DNA of 64,000 nucleotides, from the NCBI RefSeq assembly GCF_900112755.1, contig NZ_FOMW01000012.1, positions 27,627 through 91,626 of the forward strand, in the 5' to 3' direction. This document shows positions 9,751 through 18,252 of the stretch, piece after piece. The notes beneath the pieces are model-generated. The model was not told where the DNA came from, searched no databases, and saw only the letters and a list, made by a program, of their open reading frames with translations. Origin of the DNA: Sulfitobacter brevis. Lineage in GTDB: Bacteria; Pseudomonadota; Alphaproteobacteria; Rhodobacterales; Rhodobacteraceae. Position numbers and translations under genes: made by a program. The first letter of the stretch is position 1. The number at the start of each line of letters is the position of its first letter.

Positions 9751-10653
9751 TCAGACCTTTGTCGCATGGCTCGGCGGGGTGATTTGGCGGTTAAGCATCG
9801 CCTCGCGCCAAGTGATGAAAGTGGCCGAGGCAAGGATAACACAACCGCCCGCAACCACCCAGATATCGATCGCCTCGCCAAACACCACGACCCCCAGAAG
9901 CGTCGCCCAGATCAGTTGCAAGAACGTGACGGGCTGGGTCACGGTGACCGGTGCGGCGGCAAAGGCCAACGTCATGGTGTAATGACCCGCTGTGGCAAAG
10001 AAGGCGACGCCAAGAAGGATGGTGATTTCCCGCAAGTTCGGCGTGATCCAGACCGGCAGCGCAAAGGGCGCCAAGCCAATCGTCACAAAGACCGACAGGA
10101 GCATCACCACAACCGTTGGACGGACCTCATCTGCCAGCACTTTGGCCAGCAGATAGGAACCCGCAAAAACCACCGCCGCGATGAGCATCGCGAGATGGCC
10201 GGTGCTGACTTCGCGAAATCCGGGGCGCAGAATGATCACCGCCCCTAACAACCCCAAACAAACCGCAACGATCCGGCGCAGTGCCAACCGTTCGCCCAAG
10301 AATATTGCCGCCCCGACGGTGACGTAGATCGGAGCGAGATAATTCATCGCGGTAACTTCGGCGATCGGCAATCGGGTCATCGCGTAGAACCACAAGATCA
10401 CCCCCAGCGCATGCAAAAAACCACGCAGGCCGAACAGCGACCACTGGCGGCGGCTCAAATGCGCGGAACGCAGCGCGTGCATTGCAGGTAGCAGAAACAC
10501 CAGACCCATCGCATAGCGCAGAAAGGCCGCTTCCGCCGAGGGCAGGCGCGGCCCCATATGCTTGACCAAGGCCGTAACCAAGATAAAACAGGCACCGGTG
10601 ACGAGCATCCAGAAGATGCCCGCGACGGGGCGGTGAGGCAAAGTAGTTGTCAT
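9751..10653 (-). CDS. EamA/DMT-family inner-membrane transporter
   Basis: The chosen start gives 300 residues with ten predicted membrane segments arranged as two EamA repeats (for example FWMLVTGACFILVTALVKH near the start and AVCLGLLGAVIILRPGF at the end of the first repeat). AKHMGPRLPSAEAAFLRYA-type loops mark DMT exporters. The ATG at 10653 follows an AAGG site; ATGs at 10671 and 10704 are alternatives. Substrate is unknown. It lies between betI and a LysE-type exporter but has no visible promoter link to either. Confidence 0.8.
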   Translation of the reverse strand: MTTTLPHRPVAGIFWMLVTGACFILVTALVKHMGPRLPSAEAAFLRYAMGLVFLLPAMHALRSAHLSRRQWSLFGLRGFLHALGVILWFYAMTRLPIAEVTAMNYLAPIYVTVGAAIFLGERLALRRIVAVCLGLLGAVIILRPGFREVSTGHLAMLIAAVVFAGSYLLAKVLADEVRPTVVVMLLSVFVTIGLAPFALPVWITPNLREITILLGVAFFATAGHYTMTLAFAAAPVTVTQPVTFLQLIWATLLGVVVFGEAIDIWVVAGGCVILASATFITWREAMLNRQITPPSHATKV

Positions 10654-10708
10654 ACGAACCTTGTTTCCCATGCCACCGGCAAGGACAAGACCGCATTGTC
10701 CCAAAGGA

Positions 10709-11308
10709 TCACATCAGCAGCAGTTTGAGCGCGATTGCCCACATGGTGAGCGCGATCAGCCCGTCCAGTATCTGCCAACTGCGCGGATTTGCGAAGACCG
10801 GATCAAGCAGCCGCGCCCCGTACCCGAGCGAGAAGAAAAAGACAAAGCTTGCCAGAACCGCACCGCTGCCGAAGGCTAAACGGTCGGGATATTGCGCCGA
10901 GATAGAGCCAAGCAATACCAGCGTATCAAGATAGACATGCGGGTTGAGCCAAGTCAGCGCCAGCAATGTCAGGATTGTCCGCTTCAGGCTGAGGGTGCTT
11001 GCGCCACCCGTCTTCAAAGCCTCGCCGCCCTTCCAAGCAGCGCGGGCGTTTTGCCAACCGTACCAGATCAAAAACCCCGCCCCACCATAGCGCATGGCAG
11101 TTTCAAACCACGGCATGGCCTCGGCCAATGCACCAAAACCCGCAACCCCCGCCGCGATCAGGATCGCATCGGAAAGCGCGCAGGTCAGACAGACCCAGAA
11201 CACATGCGCCCGCCGTAACCCCTGCCGCAAAACAAAAGCATTCTGCGCCCCTATCGCCAGAATAAGCGTCAGGCTCAGCGCAAACCCGGGAATGAAAGAG
11301 GTGAACAT
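10709..11308 (-). CDS. LysE/ArgO-family amino-acid exporter
   Basis: The 199-residue membrane protein has the family opening FALSLTLILAIGAQNAFVLRQG and the LTWLNPHVYLDTLVLLGSI motif (around residue 120) that define LysE/ArgO exporters of basic amino acids. About six membrane segments are visible. It sits 55 bp upstream of the DMT permease on the same strand, so the two may be co-transcribed. The usual divergent LysG/ArgP regulator is absent; the upstream 200 bp instead precede a small unrelated gene. Confidence 0.88.
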   Translation of the reverse strand: MFTSFIPGFALSLTLILAIGAQNAFVLRQGLRRAHVFWVCLTCALSDAILIAAGVAGFGALAEAMPWFETAMRYGGAGFLIWYGWQNARAAWKGGEALKTGGASTLSLKRTILTLLALTWLNPHVYLDTLVLLGSISAQYPDRLAFGSGAVLASFVFFFSLGYGARLLDPVFANPRSWQILDGLIALTMWAIALKLLLM

Positions 11309-11512
11309 GGTGGTCTATCCCTTGGGGTTTCCCGCTGGCTTTGCATTCCCTTGCGACAGCGCGGCACGCAGAGCAAGTCCCCTCAGCCGATGCGCCGCAA
11401 GTCAGCCGCAATACGTCGTTACAAAAACGACACAAATCAGTGATCCGCACGCGATGCACTGGCGAAATGCCAACACCGCGCCTATGTGCACTTCAGCAAT
11501 AAGGAAATTGAG

Positions 11513-11755
11513 ATGTTCGACAGACAACAGAAGCTGGAAATCAGCCCCGAGCAGTTTGCAATCATTGAAGAAGCGCTGCACACGCAGTCTAAAATTCTGA
11601 ACGTTCAGGCCAGTGCTGGCGGCAGCAATGCCCGCCGCCGTTTGAACGAGGTAAAAGGCGTTTTGGCTTTTATGGCCGCCCAGAAACCGGCTGCGAATGA
11701 CAACGAAAGCCGCGCAGTCTTTGGCTGGTTCGGCAAGACCCGCGTTTCAGGCTAA
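11513..11755 (+). CDS. Small conserved protein of unknown function
   Basis: This 80-residue soluble protein starts MFDRQQKLEISPEQFAIIEE. The ATG at 11513 is preferred over one 27 bases upstream because AAGGAA (11501-11506) sits at the right distance. The N-terminal half is predicted helical and the middle is Ala/Gly/Asn-rich (SAGGSNARRRLNEVKGVLAF). I do not recognise a domain. The gene stands alone and is closed by a strong terminator, so it is probably its own transcription unit. Confidence 0.7.
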   Translation: MFDRQQKLEISPEQFAIIEEALHTQSKILNVQASAGGSNARRRLNEVKGVLAFMAAQKPAANDNESRAVFGWFGKTRVSG

Positions 11756-11791
11756 CGCAACGCGCCGCATTTACGCGGCATCCCCCGACAT

Positions 11792-11825
11792 AAAAAAACC
11801 GCCTCCGAAACGGGGCGGTTTTTTT
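11792..11825. terminator. Bidirectional intrinsic terminator
   Basis: AACCGCC (11797-11803) pairs with GGCGGTT (11814-11820). A run of seven A lies on the left and seven T on the right. It ends the small gene on the plus strand and also works in the other orientation, where yebC ends at 11902. Confidence 0.85.
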
Positions 11826-11901
11826 CGTACCAGATTGGTCAGCTACCGCAAAATGGGCAAGTTGGCGATCGCCTCCCCTGCCCTGCAAGGCGCTTACTGA
11901 C

Positions 11902-12642
11902 TTACAGTTGCGCCATAACTTCGTCGGACGCTTCGAAATTCGTGGTCACGCGCTGGACATCGTCATCATCTTCCAGCGCTTCCACCAGCTTCATCAGCTT
12001 TTCCATATTCTCCAGATCCATCTCGGTGGTGGTGGTCGGACGCCAAAGCAACTTGGTCGACTGGCTTTCCCCCAACTCCGTCTCCAAGGCATTGGACACC
12101 TCGGCCAGATCGGTATCGGCGCACCAGACAACATGTCCGTCCTCGGTGCTCTCGACATCCTCGGCGCCCGCCTCGATGGCCGCCATCATCACCGTATCAG
12201 CATCGCCGATCTCGGCGGCATAGGTCACCGCGCCCTTACGCTCGAACATAAAGCCGACGCTGCCGGTTTCACCCAGATTGCCGCCGTTCTTGGTGAAGGT
12301 CGACCGCACGTTAGAAGCGGTCCGGTTGCGATTGTCCGTCATCGCTTCCACGATCACTGCCACGCCATTGGGGCCATAGCCCTCATAGCGGATTTCTTCG
12401 TAATCCTCGCTGTCGCCCTGTACCGATTTCTTGATCGCACGGTCGATGACATCCTTGGGCACCGAGATCGCTTTTGCTTCTTTTACAGCAAGGCGCAGAC
12501 GCGGGTTTTTGTCGGGATCAGGGTCGCCCATCTTGGCCGCGACAGTAATCTCCTTGGACATTTTGGAAAACATCTTTGCCCGCACCGAGTCCTGACGGTT
12601 CTTGCGATGCTGGATATTTGCCCATTTGGAATGGCCGGCCAT
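11902..12642 (-). CDS. YebC/PmpR-family protein
   Basis: The 246-residue protein begins [20 protein letters not shown], the hallmark opening of the YebC family. It continues through [20 protein letters not shown] and [20 protein letters not shown] to acidic C-terminal domains. Members were described as DNA-binding transcriptional regulators; some YebC proteins are now linked to relief of ribosome stalling. It stands alone here, with no RuvC neighbour in view, so which role applies is open. Confidence 0.93.
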   Translation of the reverse strand: MAGHSKWANIQHRKNRQDSVRAKMFSKMSKEITVAAKMGDPDPDKNPRLRLAVKEAKAISVPKDVIDRAIKKSVQGDSEDYEEIRYEGYGPNGVAVIVEAMTDNRNRTASNVRSTFTKNGGNLGETGSVGFMFERKGAVTYAAEIGDADTVMMAAIEAGAEDVESTEDGHVVWCADTDLAEVSNALETELGESQSTKLLWRPTTTTEMDLENMEKLMKLVEALEDDDDVQRVTTNFEASDEVMAQL

Positions 12643-12837
12643 GTTAGTCCCCGTCTGGTGAAAAAGATCGCGTCTCTATATGCCAGCCGCAACCGCCTCA
12701 CAAGTCTCAGCGCGCGGCCGAGGCCGAAGTGTTTCGAAATTTCCTATCGGCCCGCCGCGTTCAAGGCAGCGCAGGCTGGCAATATACACCCGAGGGGCTA
12801 CCTTCCGCCTCACCTATAGAAAAGCTAGACCAGCCTC

Positions 12838-14610
12838 ATGACAACAGATCAGATTATTCTCTTTAGCCTCTTCGGCGCCGTCTTTGGCATGCTGCTCTGG
12901 GGTAAATTCCGCTATGACCTTGTGGCCTTTTCGGCACTGATGGCGGGCGTGGTGCTCGGCGTTGTGCCGACCAAGAATGCCTTTGACGGCTTTGGTCACC
13001 CCGCAACCCTCATCGTGGCGCTGGTCTTGATTGTATCGGCAGGGCTGGTGAGATCTGGCGCGGTGCTGCTGATCACCCGCACACTGGTGGATTCCACGCG
13101 CAGCCTTGGGGCTCATATCACCCTGATGGGGGCCATCGGTGGTGTGCTTTCGGCGTTTATGAACAACGTCGCCGCGCTCGCCCTGCTGATGCCGGTCGAT
13201 ATTCAGACCGCCCGCAAGGCAGGACGACAGCCCGGCCTGTCGCTGATGCCGCTCAGCTTCGCCACAATTCTTGGTGGAATGGTCACGCTGATCGGAACCC
13301 CACCCAACATCATCATCGCCTCGATCCGGCAGGAATCGCTGGGTGAACCCTTCGGGATGTTTGATTTCGCGCCCGTCGGCGGGATCGCAGCGATCGCCGG
13401 ACTGGCTTTCGTCGCTCTGGTCGGCTGGCGTCTCATCCCCGCGCGCGCAGATGCCACACTCGATTCAGAAGATCTCTCTCAGTATATCGCTGAACTCACC
13501 GTGCCCGAAGACAATAAACAGATCGGCAAGCGGCTGGGCGAGCTTCAGGAAACCGCCGACAAAGCGGATGTTGCCATTCTTGGTCTGATGCGCGACGGCA
13601 AGCGGCGCTATGGCCCGTCCCGCAACACCATGCTGCGTGCCGGCGACGCCATTGTTCTTGAAGCCACACCAGACGCATTGGACGAGTTCCGCAGCACGCT
13701 TGACCTTGCCCTCGCCGATGCCGACCGCGAGGAGCGCCTGAAAGCCGATGGCGATGGCGTCGAGATCATTGAGGTCGTGGTGCCCGAAGACAGCCGCCTT
13801 AACGGTCGGACCGCGCTTTCCGTCGGGCTGGCATGGCGGCAACGCACTGTGCTGCTTGGTATTTCGCGCAGAGGGCGCAAGATCACATCGCAACTGCGCA
13901 ATACCGAGATTATGGCCGGTGATATTCTGCTACTGCTGGTCCCGCGCGATACCGGTGCCCATGTTACCGACTGGCTCGGCGTGTTGCCCTTGGCGAACCG
14001 TGGCCTTGCTGTAACTGAGAACACCAAAGTCTGGCTCGCCATCGGCCTGTTCGGCGGCGCCGTGGCTGCGGCCTCCTTCGGGCTGATCTACCTGCCTGTC
14101 GCCCTCGGCCTCGTGGTGATTGCATATGTGTTGGCCAAAATCGTGCCCTTGGCCGAGCTCTATACCCATATCGAATGGCCCGTGGTGGTGCTGCTCGGCT
14201 CGATGATCCCGCTTGGCGCTGCACTCGAAACCTCTGGCGGCACCGAGTTGATCGCCGGTGCACTGGTTAACTTGACCCAAGGCTATGCCCCCTGGATCGT
14301 GCTCACCGTGCTGATGGTGGTCACCATGACCCTCTCCGATGTGCTCAACAACACCGCCACGACGATCGTTGCCGCGCCGGTCGGCATTCAGATGGCGCAA
14401 AGCCTCGATGTGTCACCGGATCCGTTCCTGATGGCCGTGGCCGTTGCCGCCTCCTCGGCCTTCCTCACGCCCATCGGTCATAAGAACAACACGCTGATCC
14501 TTGGCCCCGGGGGTTACGGCTTCGGAGATTACTGGCGCATGGGCCTCCCGCTCGAAATCATCGTTATCGCCGTCTCGATCCCCGCGATTTTGGTGTTCTG
14601 GCCGCTTTAA
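12838..14610 (+). CDS. SLC13/DASS-family permease with two TrkA-C domains
   Basis: This 590-residue inner-membrane protein has two hydrophobic blocks (about residues 5-205 and 395-590) around two soluble RCK/TrkA-C domains (about 215-375). Conserved helix-hairpin motifs are MNNVAALALLMPV and LIGTPPNIIIASI in the first half, and LNNTATTIVAAPVG and FLTPIGHKNNTLILGPGGY in the second. Such proteins import sulfate, dicarboxylates or related anions with sodium. The layout is the same as the convergent gene at 18253-20025, also exactly 590 residues. Substrate unknown. Confidence 0.88.
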   Translation: MTTDQIILFSLFGAVFGMLLWGKFRYDLVAFSALMAGVVLGVVPTKNAFDGFGHPATLIVALVLIVSAGLVRSGAVLLITRTLVDSTRSLGAHITLMGAIGGVLSAFMNNVAALALLMPVDIQTARKAGRQPGLSLMPLSFATILGGMVTLIGTPPNIIIASIRQESLGEPFGMFDFAPVGGIAAIAGLAFVALVGWRLIPARADATLDSEDLSQYIAELTVPEDNKQIGKRLGELQETADKADVAILGLMRDGKRRYGPSRNTMLRAGDAIVLEATPDALDEFRSTLDLALADADREERLKADGDGVEIIEVVVPEDSRLNGRTALSVGLAWRQRTVLLGISRRGRKITSQLRNTEIMAGDILLLLVPRDTGAHVTDWLGVLPLANRGLAVTENTKVWLAIGLFGGAVAAASFGLIYLPVALGLVVIAYVLAKIVPLAELYTHIEWPVVVLLGSMIPLGAALETSGGTELIAGALVNLTQGYAPWIVLTVLMVVTMTLSDVLNNTATTIVAAPVGIQMAQSLDVSPDPFLMAVAVAASSAFLTPIGHKNNTLILGPGGYGFGDYWRMGLPLEIIVIAVSIPAILVFWPL

Positions 14611-14755
14611 AATCAGCGAAAATTCTATTGATATTGAATGTTGAGGGTTCGGGGTGCGCCGCCAATCTAGCTTGGCGGCGCACCCCTATCATCTGGAGCG
14701 CTCCCGAAACCAATGCACTCCGGCCTTGCCATTCCGCCCCACCAACACTCGACAT

Positions 14756-14783
14756 AAAAAAAGCGCGCGGTCTCCCGCGCGCT
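14756..14783 (-). terminator. Intrinsic terminator of the repeat-protein gene
   Basis: A stem AGCGCGCGG/CCGCGCGCT (14762-14770 with 14775-14783) with a four-base loop is followed, on the minus strand, by seven T (14756-14762). It lies 27 bases beyond the stop of the repeat-protein gene. Confidence 0.85.
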
Positions 14784-14809
14784 GTTAAATTTTTGGTTGT
14801 AGGGAAAGC

Positions 14810-16852
14810 TTAGAATACCATCTCCATCTCTTCTTCGTCTGTAGCATCCATCGGCACGTCGTCTTCCTCGACTTCGACCGTCATCAACTTAACGAAGTCT
14901 TCCACTGTAGCGGTGCTTTCAGTTTCCGCCTCCGGCTCGACGAAGCTCAGGTCTTCACTGCTATTCACACCCAACAGCTCGCCATTGCCATTCTCTGAGT
15001 TAACAACCACGCGCATTCCCGATGTATCCAGATCGGAAACCTTAAGCGGGCCGTCATCGGACCACAGTGTAAAGGCGGTCTGCGTGACCGAGCCATGTGC
15101 CGTGTCAGCCTCGGTGCCAAACTGCAGGCCAACATCAAACTTGCCACCGGCGCTGGCGCCGTTTGGCAGGGCGTCAACCCCGTCAGCTTCAGCCTGAATA
15201 TCCGTCAGGAAATGGTTCGGATCATTCTCATCCGGGAAGAAGTTCAGCGATTGCAACGAACTGTCGTCGGTCAGGTTAAAGAAGAACCCGTCGATGTCCG
15301 CAGGCTCGTTGTCGTAGTTCGTCTGAAGCAGTTTGACAAAGATTTGCCCTTCAGGTGTTTCGGTGAGTTCAACAGTAATCTCATTGGGGTCACCCATTGA
15401 GAAGTTGTAGGTCACCTTTTCTGGACCGGGTTCTTCGGAGCCGCCGCCGGTACCACCGGAACCTTTGCCGGTGCCATCAGAACCGCCGCCGGTACCACCG
15501 GAGCCTTTGCCAGTTCCGTCCGAGCCACCGCCCGTGCCGCCGGAACCTTTGCCGGTGCCGTCCGAGCCACCGCCCGTGCCGCCGGAACCTTTGCCAGTCC
15601 CGTCAGAACCGCCGCCGGTACCACCGGAGCCTTTGCCAGTTCCGTCCGAGCCACCGCCCGTGCCGCCGGAACCTTTGCCGGTGCCGTCCGAGCCACCGCC
15701 CGTGCCGCCGGAACCTTTGCCAGTTCCGTCAGAACCGCCGCCGGTACCACCGGAGCCTTTGCCAGTTCCGTCCGAGCCACCGCCCGTGCCGCCGGAACCT
15801 TTGCCGGTGCCGTCCGAGCCACCGCCCGTGCCGCCGGAGCCTTTGCCAGTCCCATCAGAACCGCCGCCGGTACCATCGGAACCTTTGCCAGTTCCATCAG
15901 AACCGCCGCCCGTACCACCGGAACCTTTGCCAGTCCCGTCAGAACCACCGCCGGTCCCACCGGAGCCTTTGCCAGTTCCGTCCGAGCCACCGCCGGTACC
16001 ACCGGAGCCTTTGCCAGTCCCGTCCGAGCCACCGCCCGTGCCGCCGGAACCTTTGCCAGTCCCGTCAGAACCGCCGCCGGTACCACCGGAGCCTTTGCCA
16101 GTGCCATCAGAACCGCTGCCCGTGCCATCGGAGCCTTTGCCAGTCCCGTCAGAACCACCGCCGGTACCACCGGAACCTTTGCCAGTCCCGTCAGAACCGC
16201 CGCCAGTACCATCGGAACCCTTGCCAGTCCCGTCCGAGCCACCGCCCGTACCACCGGAGCCTTTGCCGGTCCCGTCAGAACCGCCGCCCGTACCACCGGA
16301 ACCTTTGCCGGTCCCGTTCGAGCCACCGCCCGTACCATCGGAACCTTTGCCAGTCCCGTTCGAGCCACCGCCCGTACCATCGGAACCTTTGCCAGTCCCG
16401 TTCGAGCCACCGCCGGTACCACCGGAACCTTTGCCGGTGCCGTCAGAACCGCCACCGGTACCATCGGAACCTTTGCCGGTGCCGTCGGAGCCTTTGCCCG
16501 TGCTGTCGGAGCCTTTGCCCGTGCCGCCGGAACCTTTGCCAGTCCCGTTCGAGCCACCGCCCGTACCACCGGAGCCTTTGCCCGTGCCGTCAGAGCCTTT
16601 ACCTGTGCCATCCGACCCTTTGCCGATGGTATCTTTCAGCCACTTCGCGGCAGTATCTTTGCCCTGCACATCGCCGAACTTGCTGGCGAGAGAGCTGTCA
16701 TACCATTTCGAAAACGTGGATCCTTCGACCCCGCCGTTGTGATACGATGTGCTGCCGCAAGCGTCTTTTCCGCTCGCACCGCTGTTCGCATCCCACGCGG
16801 TTTTACCGCTGGCCTTGCCGATCGTGGCTAAATTTGAAAACCTAAATGTCAT
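14810..16852 (-). CDS. Glycine-rich heptad-repeat protein, probably secreted
   Basis: The 680-residue protein has three parts. Residues 1-76 form a non-repetitive head (MTFRFSNLATIGKASGKTAW) with no signal peptide. Residues 77-472 are about 56 tandem seven-residue units of the type G-K/G-G-S-D/G/N-G-T, mostly paired as 14-residue doublets. Residues 473-680 form an acidic tail whose middle (DIDGFFFNLTDDSSLQSLNF, GGKFDVGLQFGTE, TQTAFTLWSDDG) resembles a beta-sandwich module I associate with alphaproteobacterial secreted RTX-type proteins; the last 40 residues are strongly acidic. Absence of a signal peptide plus that module fits type I secretion, but no T1SS genes are adjacent. Function unknown. 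Confidence 0.8.
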   Translation of the reverse strand: MTFRFSNLATIGKASGKTAWDANSGASGKDACGSTSYHNGGVEGSTFSKWYDSSLASKFGDVQGKDTAAKWLKDTIGKGSDGTGKGSDGTGKGSGGTGGGSNGTGKGSGGTGKGSDSTGKGSDGTGKGSDGTGGGSDGTGKGSGGTGGGSNGTGKGSDGTGGGSNGTGKGSDGTGGGSNGTGKGSGGTGGGSDGTGKGSGGTGGGSDGTGKGSDGTGGGSDGTGKGSGGTGGGSDGTGKGSDGTGSGSDGTGKGSGGTGGGSDGTGKGSGGTGGGSDGTGKGSGGTGGGSDGTGKGSGGTGGGSDGTGKGSGGTGGGSDGTGKGSDGTGGGSDGTGKGSGGTGGGSDGTGKGSGGTGGGSDGTGKGSGGTGGGSDGTGKGSGGTGGGSDGTGKGSGGTGGGSDGTGKGSGGTGGGSDGTGKGSGGTGGGSDGTGKGSGGTGGGSDGTGKGSGGTGGGSDGTGKGSGGTGGGSEEPGPEKVTYNFSMGDPNEITVELTETPEGQIFVKLLQTNYDNEPADIDGFFFNLTDDSSLQSLNFFPDENDPNHFLTDIQAEADGVDALPNGASAGGKFDVGLQFGTEADTAHGSVTQTAFTLWSDDGPLKVSDLDTSGMRVVVNSENGNGELLGVNSSEDLSFVEPEAETESTATVEDFVKLMTVEVEEDDVPMDATDEEEMEMVF
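15437..16624. repeat. Tandem 21-bp repeats (42-bp higher-order unit)
   Basis: About 56 copies of a 21-base unit lie in phase with the coding frame, usually alternating in two versions to give a 42-base period. Most changes are synonymous or change only the fifth residue (D, G or N). Copies 15437 to about 16300 are the most uniform, and the 5' end of the gene has more irregular units, suggesting expansion by unequal recombination or slippage. The periodic composition leaves other frames open as well. Confidence 0.95.
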
Positions 16853-17217
16853 ACTCGCTCTCCTTGTCTAATTTCCGCTCAAAAACGAGCATGCAACGCC
16901 CCGTCGCGCTCTGCGGCCAAATTGCCGACATCGAGGGCGACGCCCCCTTCTAATCCCCGCACGGAATCCTGACTTAACTATTCAGAAGAAGGCTCTTTAG
17001 ACAAACTTTTTGACAATTTTCGCCTTATTTACACCCCTACGCTGTCAGCGCTGGAAACAGTGCAATCACCGGCCCTGCATTAGCCCGATCTGGTGGCCAA
17101 TAATCGCACCTTGGACTCGAATCACCTTATGCAATGCTTAAGAGGGCCTTAATATCGCCATAGTAGCGACCTAAGCCCTTGCGGCAGTGCACAGCCCGAC
17201 CCGCGTGAGGACAGAAG
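16853..17217. other. Intergenic region between divergent genes
   Basis: These 365 bases separate the divergent repeat-protein and phosphotransferase genes and must hold both promoters. The stretch 16995-17035 is AT-rich with a TTGTCA on the minus strand, but no convincing -10 at the right distance is seen. No ORF, hairpin or RNA gene could be supported. Confidence 0.5.
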
Positions 17218-18249
17218 ATGGCAAAATCCGAAAAGATCACTACCAAGCAGCAGATACTCGACACGGCCGAAGCATTCTTTGGCCAGCCCGTCTCCAAAGT
17301 CAGCGCACCAGGCGGAGAGAGCCGTTCCAGCTTCCGCCTCGAGATCGGCGACCGCAGCCTGATTGCCACCCTGCGCCCTAATTTTCGCCGGACCCACCTT
17401 GAAGCCTTTGTGTTGCGCGAACTCGGCGAACATTGTTCGGATTTGCCTGAATGTATCGGCGTTTCGGGCGAAGTTTTATTTCAATCCGACGTCGGCGGGC
17501 GGCGCCTGAACGTGCATATCGCCGAGGTTGACGAAGCCCGGCAGCTTGATCTGGCCGCCGAAGCTATTGCCGCGATCTTTCGCATCCACAGTGCAGCGCG
17601 TAAAACCAAATTGCACGAGGTGCTCCCCCACCTAGGCGCGACCGACGAGTGGGTGCGCAGCTTTGTCGGCAGCATCGACAAACTCGAAGAGCTCACCGGC
17701 GCCTTGCCTAAAGACTTTGACCGCGACGCCGCCTGTGCTGCGGTCTCAGTCACCGGCCAGCAGTTCGTCAAATGGGACTGCCGCTCCGGCAATGCCGCCA
17801 TCGGCACCGACGACAAACTGCGCTGGTTTGATTTTGAATACGCCGGTCTGCGCCACGGAGCCGAGGATTTCGCGTGGCTGATCGGTGATGAGGCATGGCC
17901 CATCGGACCCGAAAAGATGATCGATATCATGATCGCCAATTATGACCGAAGTACCGGCATCGCGATTGAGGATTATCTGCATTATCTCGCGATCTACATG
18001 ACCTTCCACGCCACCCAGCGGCTTAACCTGATCGTGCGGGAATCGAAGAAACGTGGCTGGGCCAGCAAGCGACACATTCGCAAATACGACGATGCCGGGC
18101 GCAATCCCGATTTCGCCATGCATATCGCCGAGGTCGCCGCTTACTTCGCAGATCAGTCTACTCTGACGGCGCCGCTGGTGCGCAATTTCCTGACCGCGCG
18201 CAATGGGTTTGCCGATATCGCGGCAGAAGAAGCGCGCAAATCGGCCTGA
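17218..18249 (+). CDS. APH-family phosphotransferase, substrate unknown
   Basis: This 343-residue protein has the aminoglycoside-phosphotransferase/choline-kinase fold. The N-lobe includes SAPGGESRSSFRLEIGDRSL, and the catalytic region reads QFVKWDCRSGNAAIG, then LRWFDFEYAGLRHGAEDFAW. The catalytic Asp, metal-binding Asn and DFE motif are all present, although the Brenner His-x-Asp is replaced by Lys-Trp-Asp. Family members phosphorylate small alcohols, amines or sugars. It ends 3 bp from the convergent SLC13 gene. The substrate cannot be told from context; a resistance role is not indicated. Confidence 0.75.
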   Translation: MAKSEKITTKQQILDTAEAFFGQPVSKVSAPGGESRSSFRLEIGDRSLIATLRPNFRRTHLEAFVLRELGEHCSDLPECIGVSGEVLFQSDVGGRRLNVHIAEVDEARQLDLAAEAIAAIFRIHSAARKTKLHEVLPHLGATDEWVRSFVGSIDKLEELTGALPKDFDRDAACAAVSVTGQQFVKWDCRSGNAAIGTDDKLRWFDFEYAGLRHGAEDFAWLIGDEAWPIGPEKMIDIMIANYDRSTGIAIEDYLHYLAIYMTFHATQRLNLIVRESKKRGWASKRHIRKYDDAGRNPDFAMHIAEVAAYFADQSTLTAPLVRNFLTARNGFADIAAEEARKSA

Positions 18250-18252
18250 CCC

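Noticed and set aside
11309..11512. Expected LysG/ArgP regulator next to the LysE-type gene
   Set aside because: The 204-base gap is too small and holds only the start of an unrelated small gene.
15437..16624. Possible CRISPR array
   Set aside because: The repeats are head-to-tail with no unique spacers, in phase with a reading frame, and vary in coding-neutral ways. No cas genes are present.
15465..16845. Plus-strand open frames of 425 and 482 codons across the repeat array
   Set aside because: They are made only of repeated PVPSEPP-like or Arg-rich units from the antisense of the heptad array and have no distinct domain at either end. The minus-strand gene has a real head, tail and terminator.
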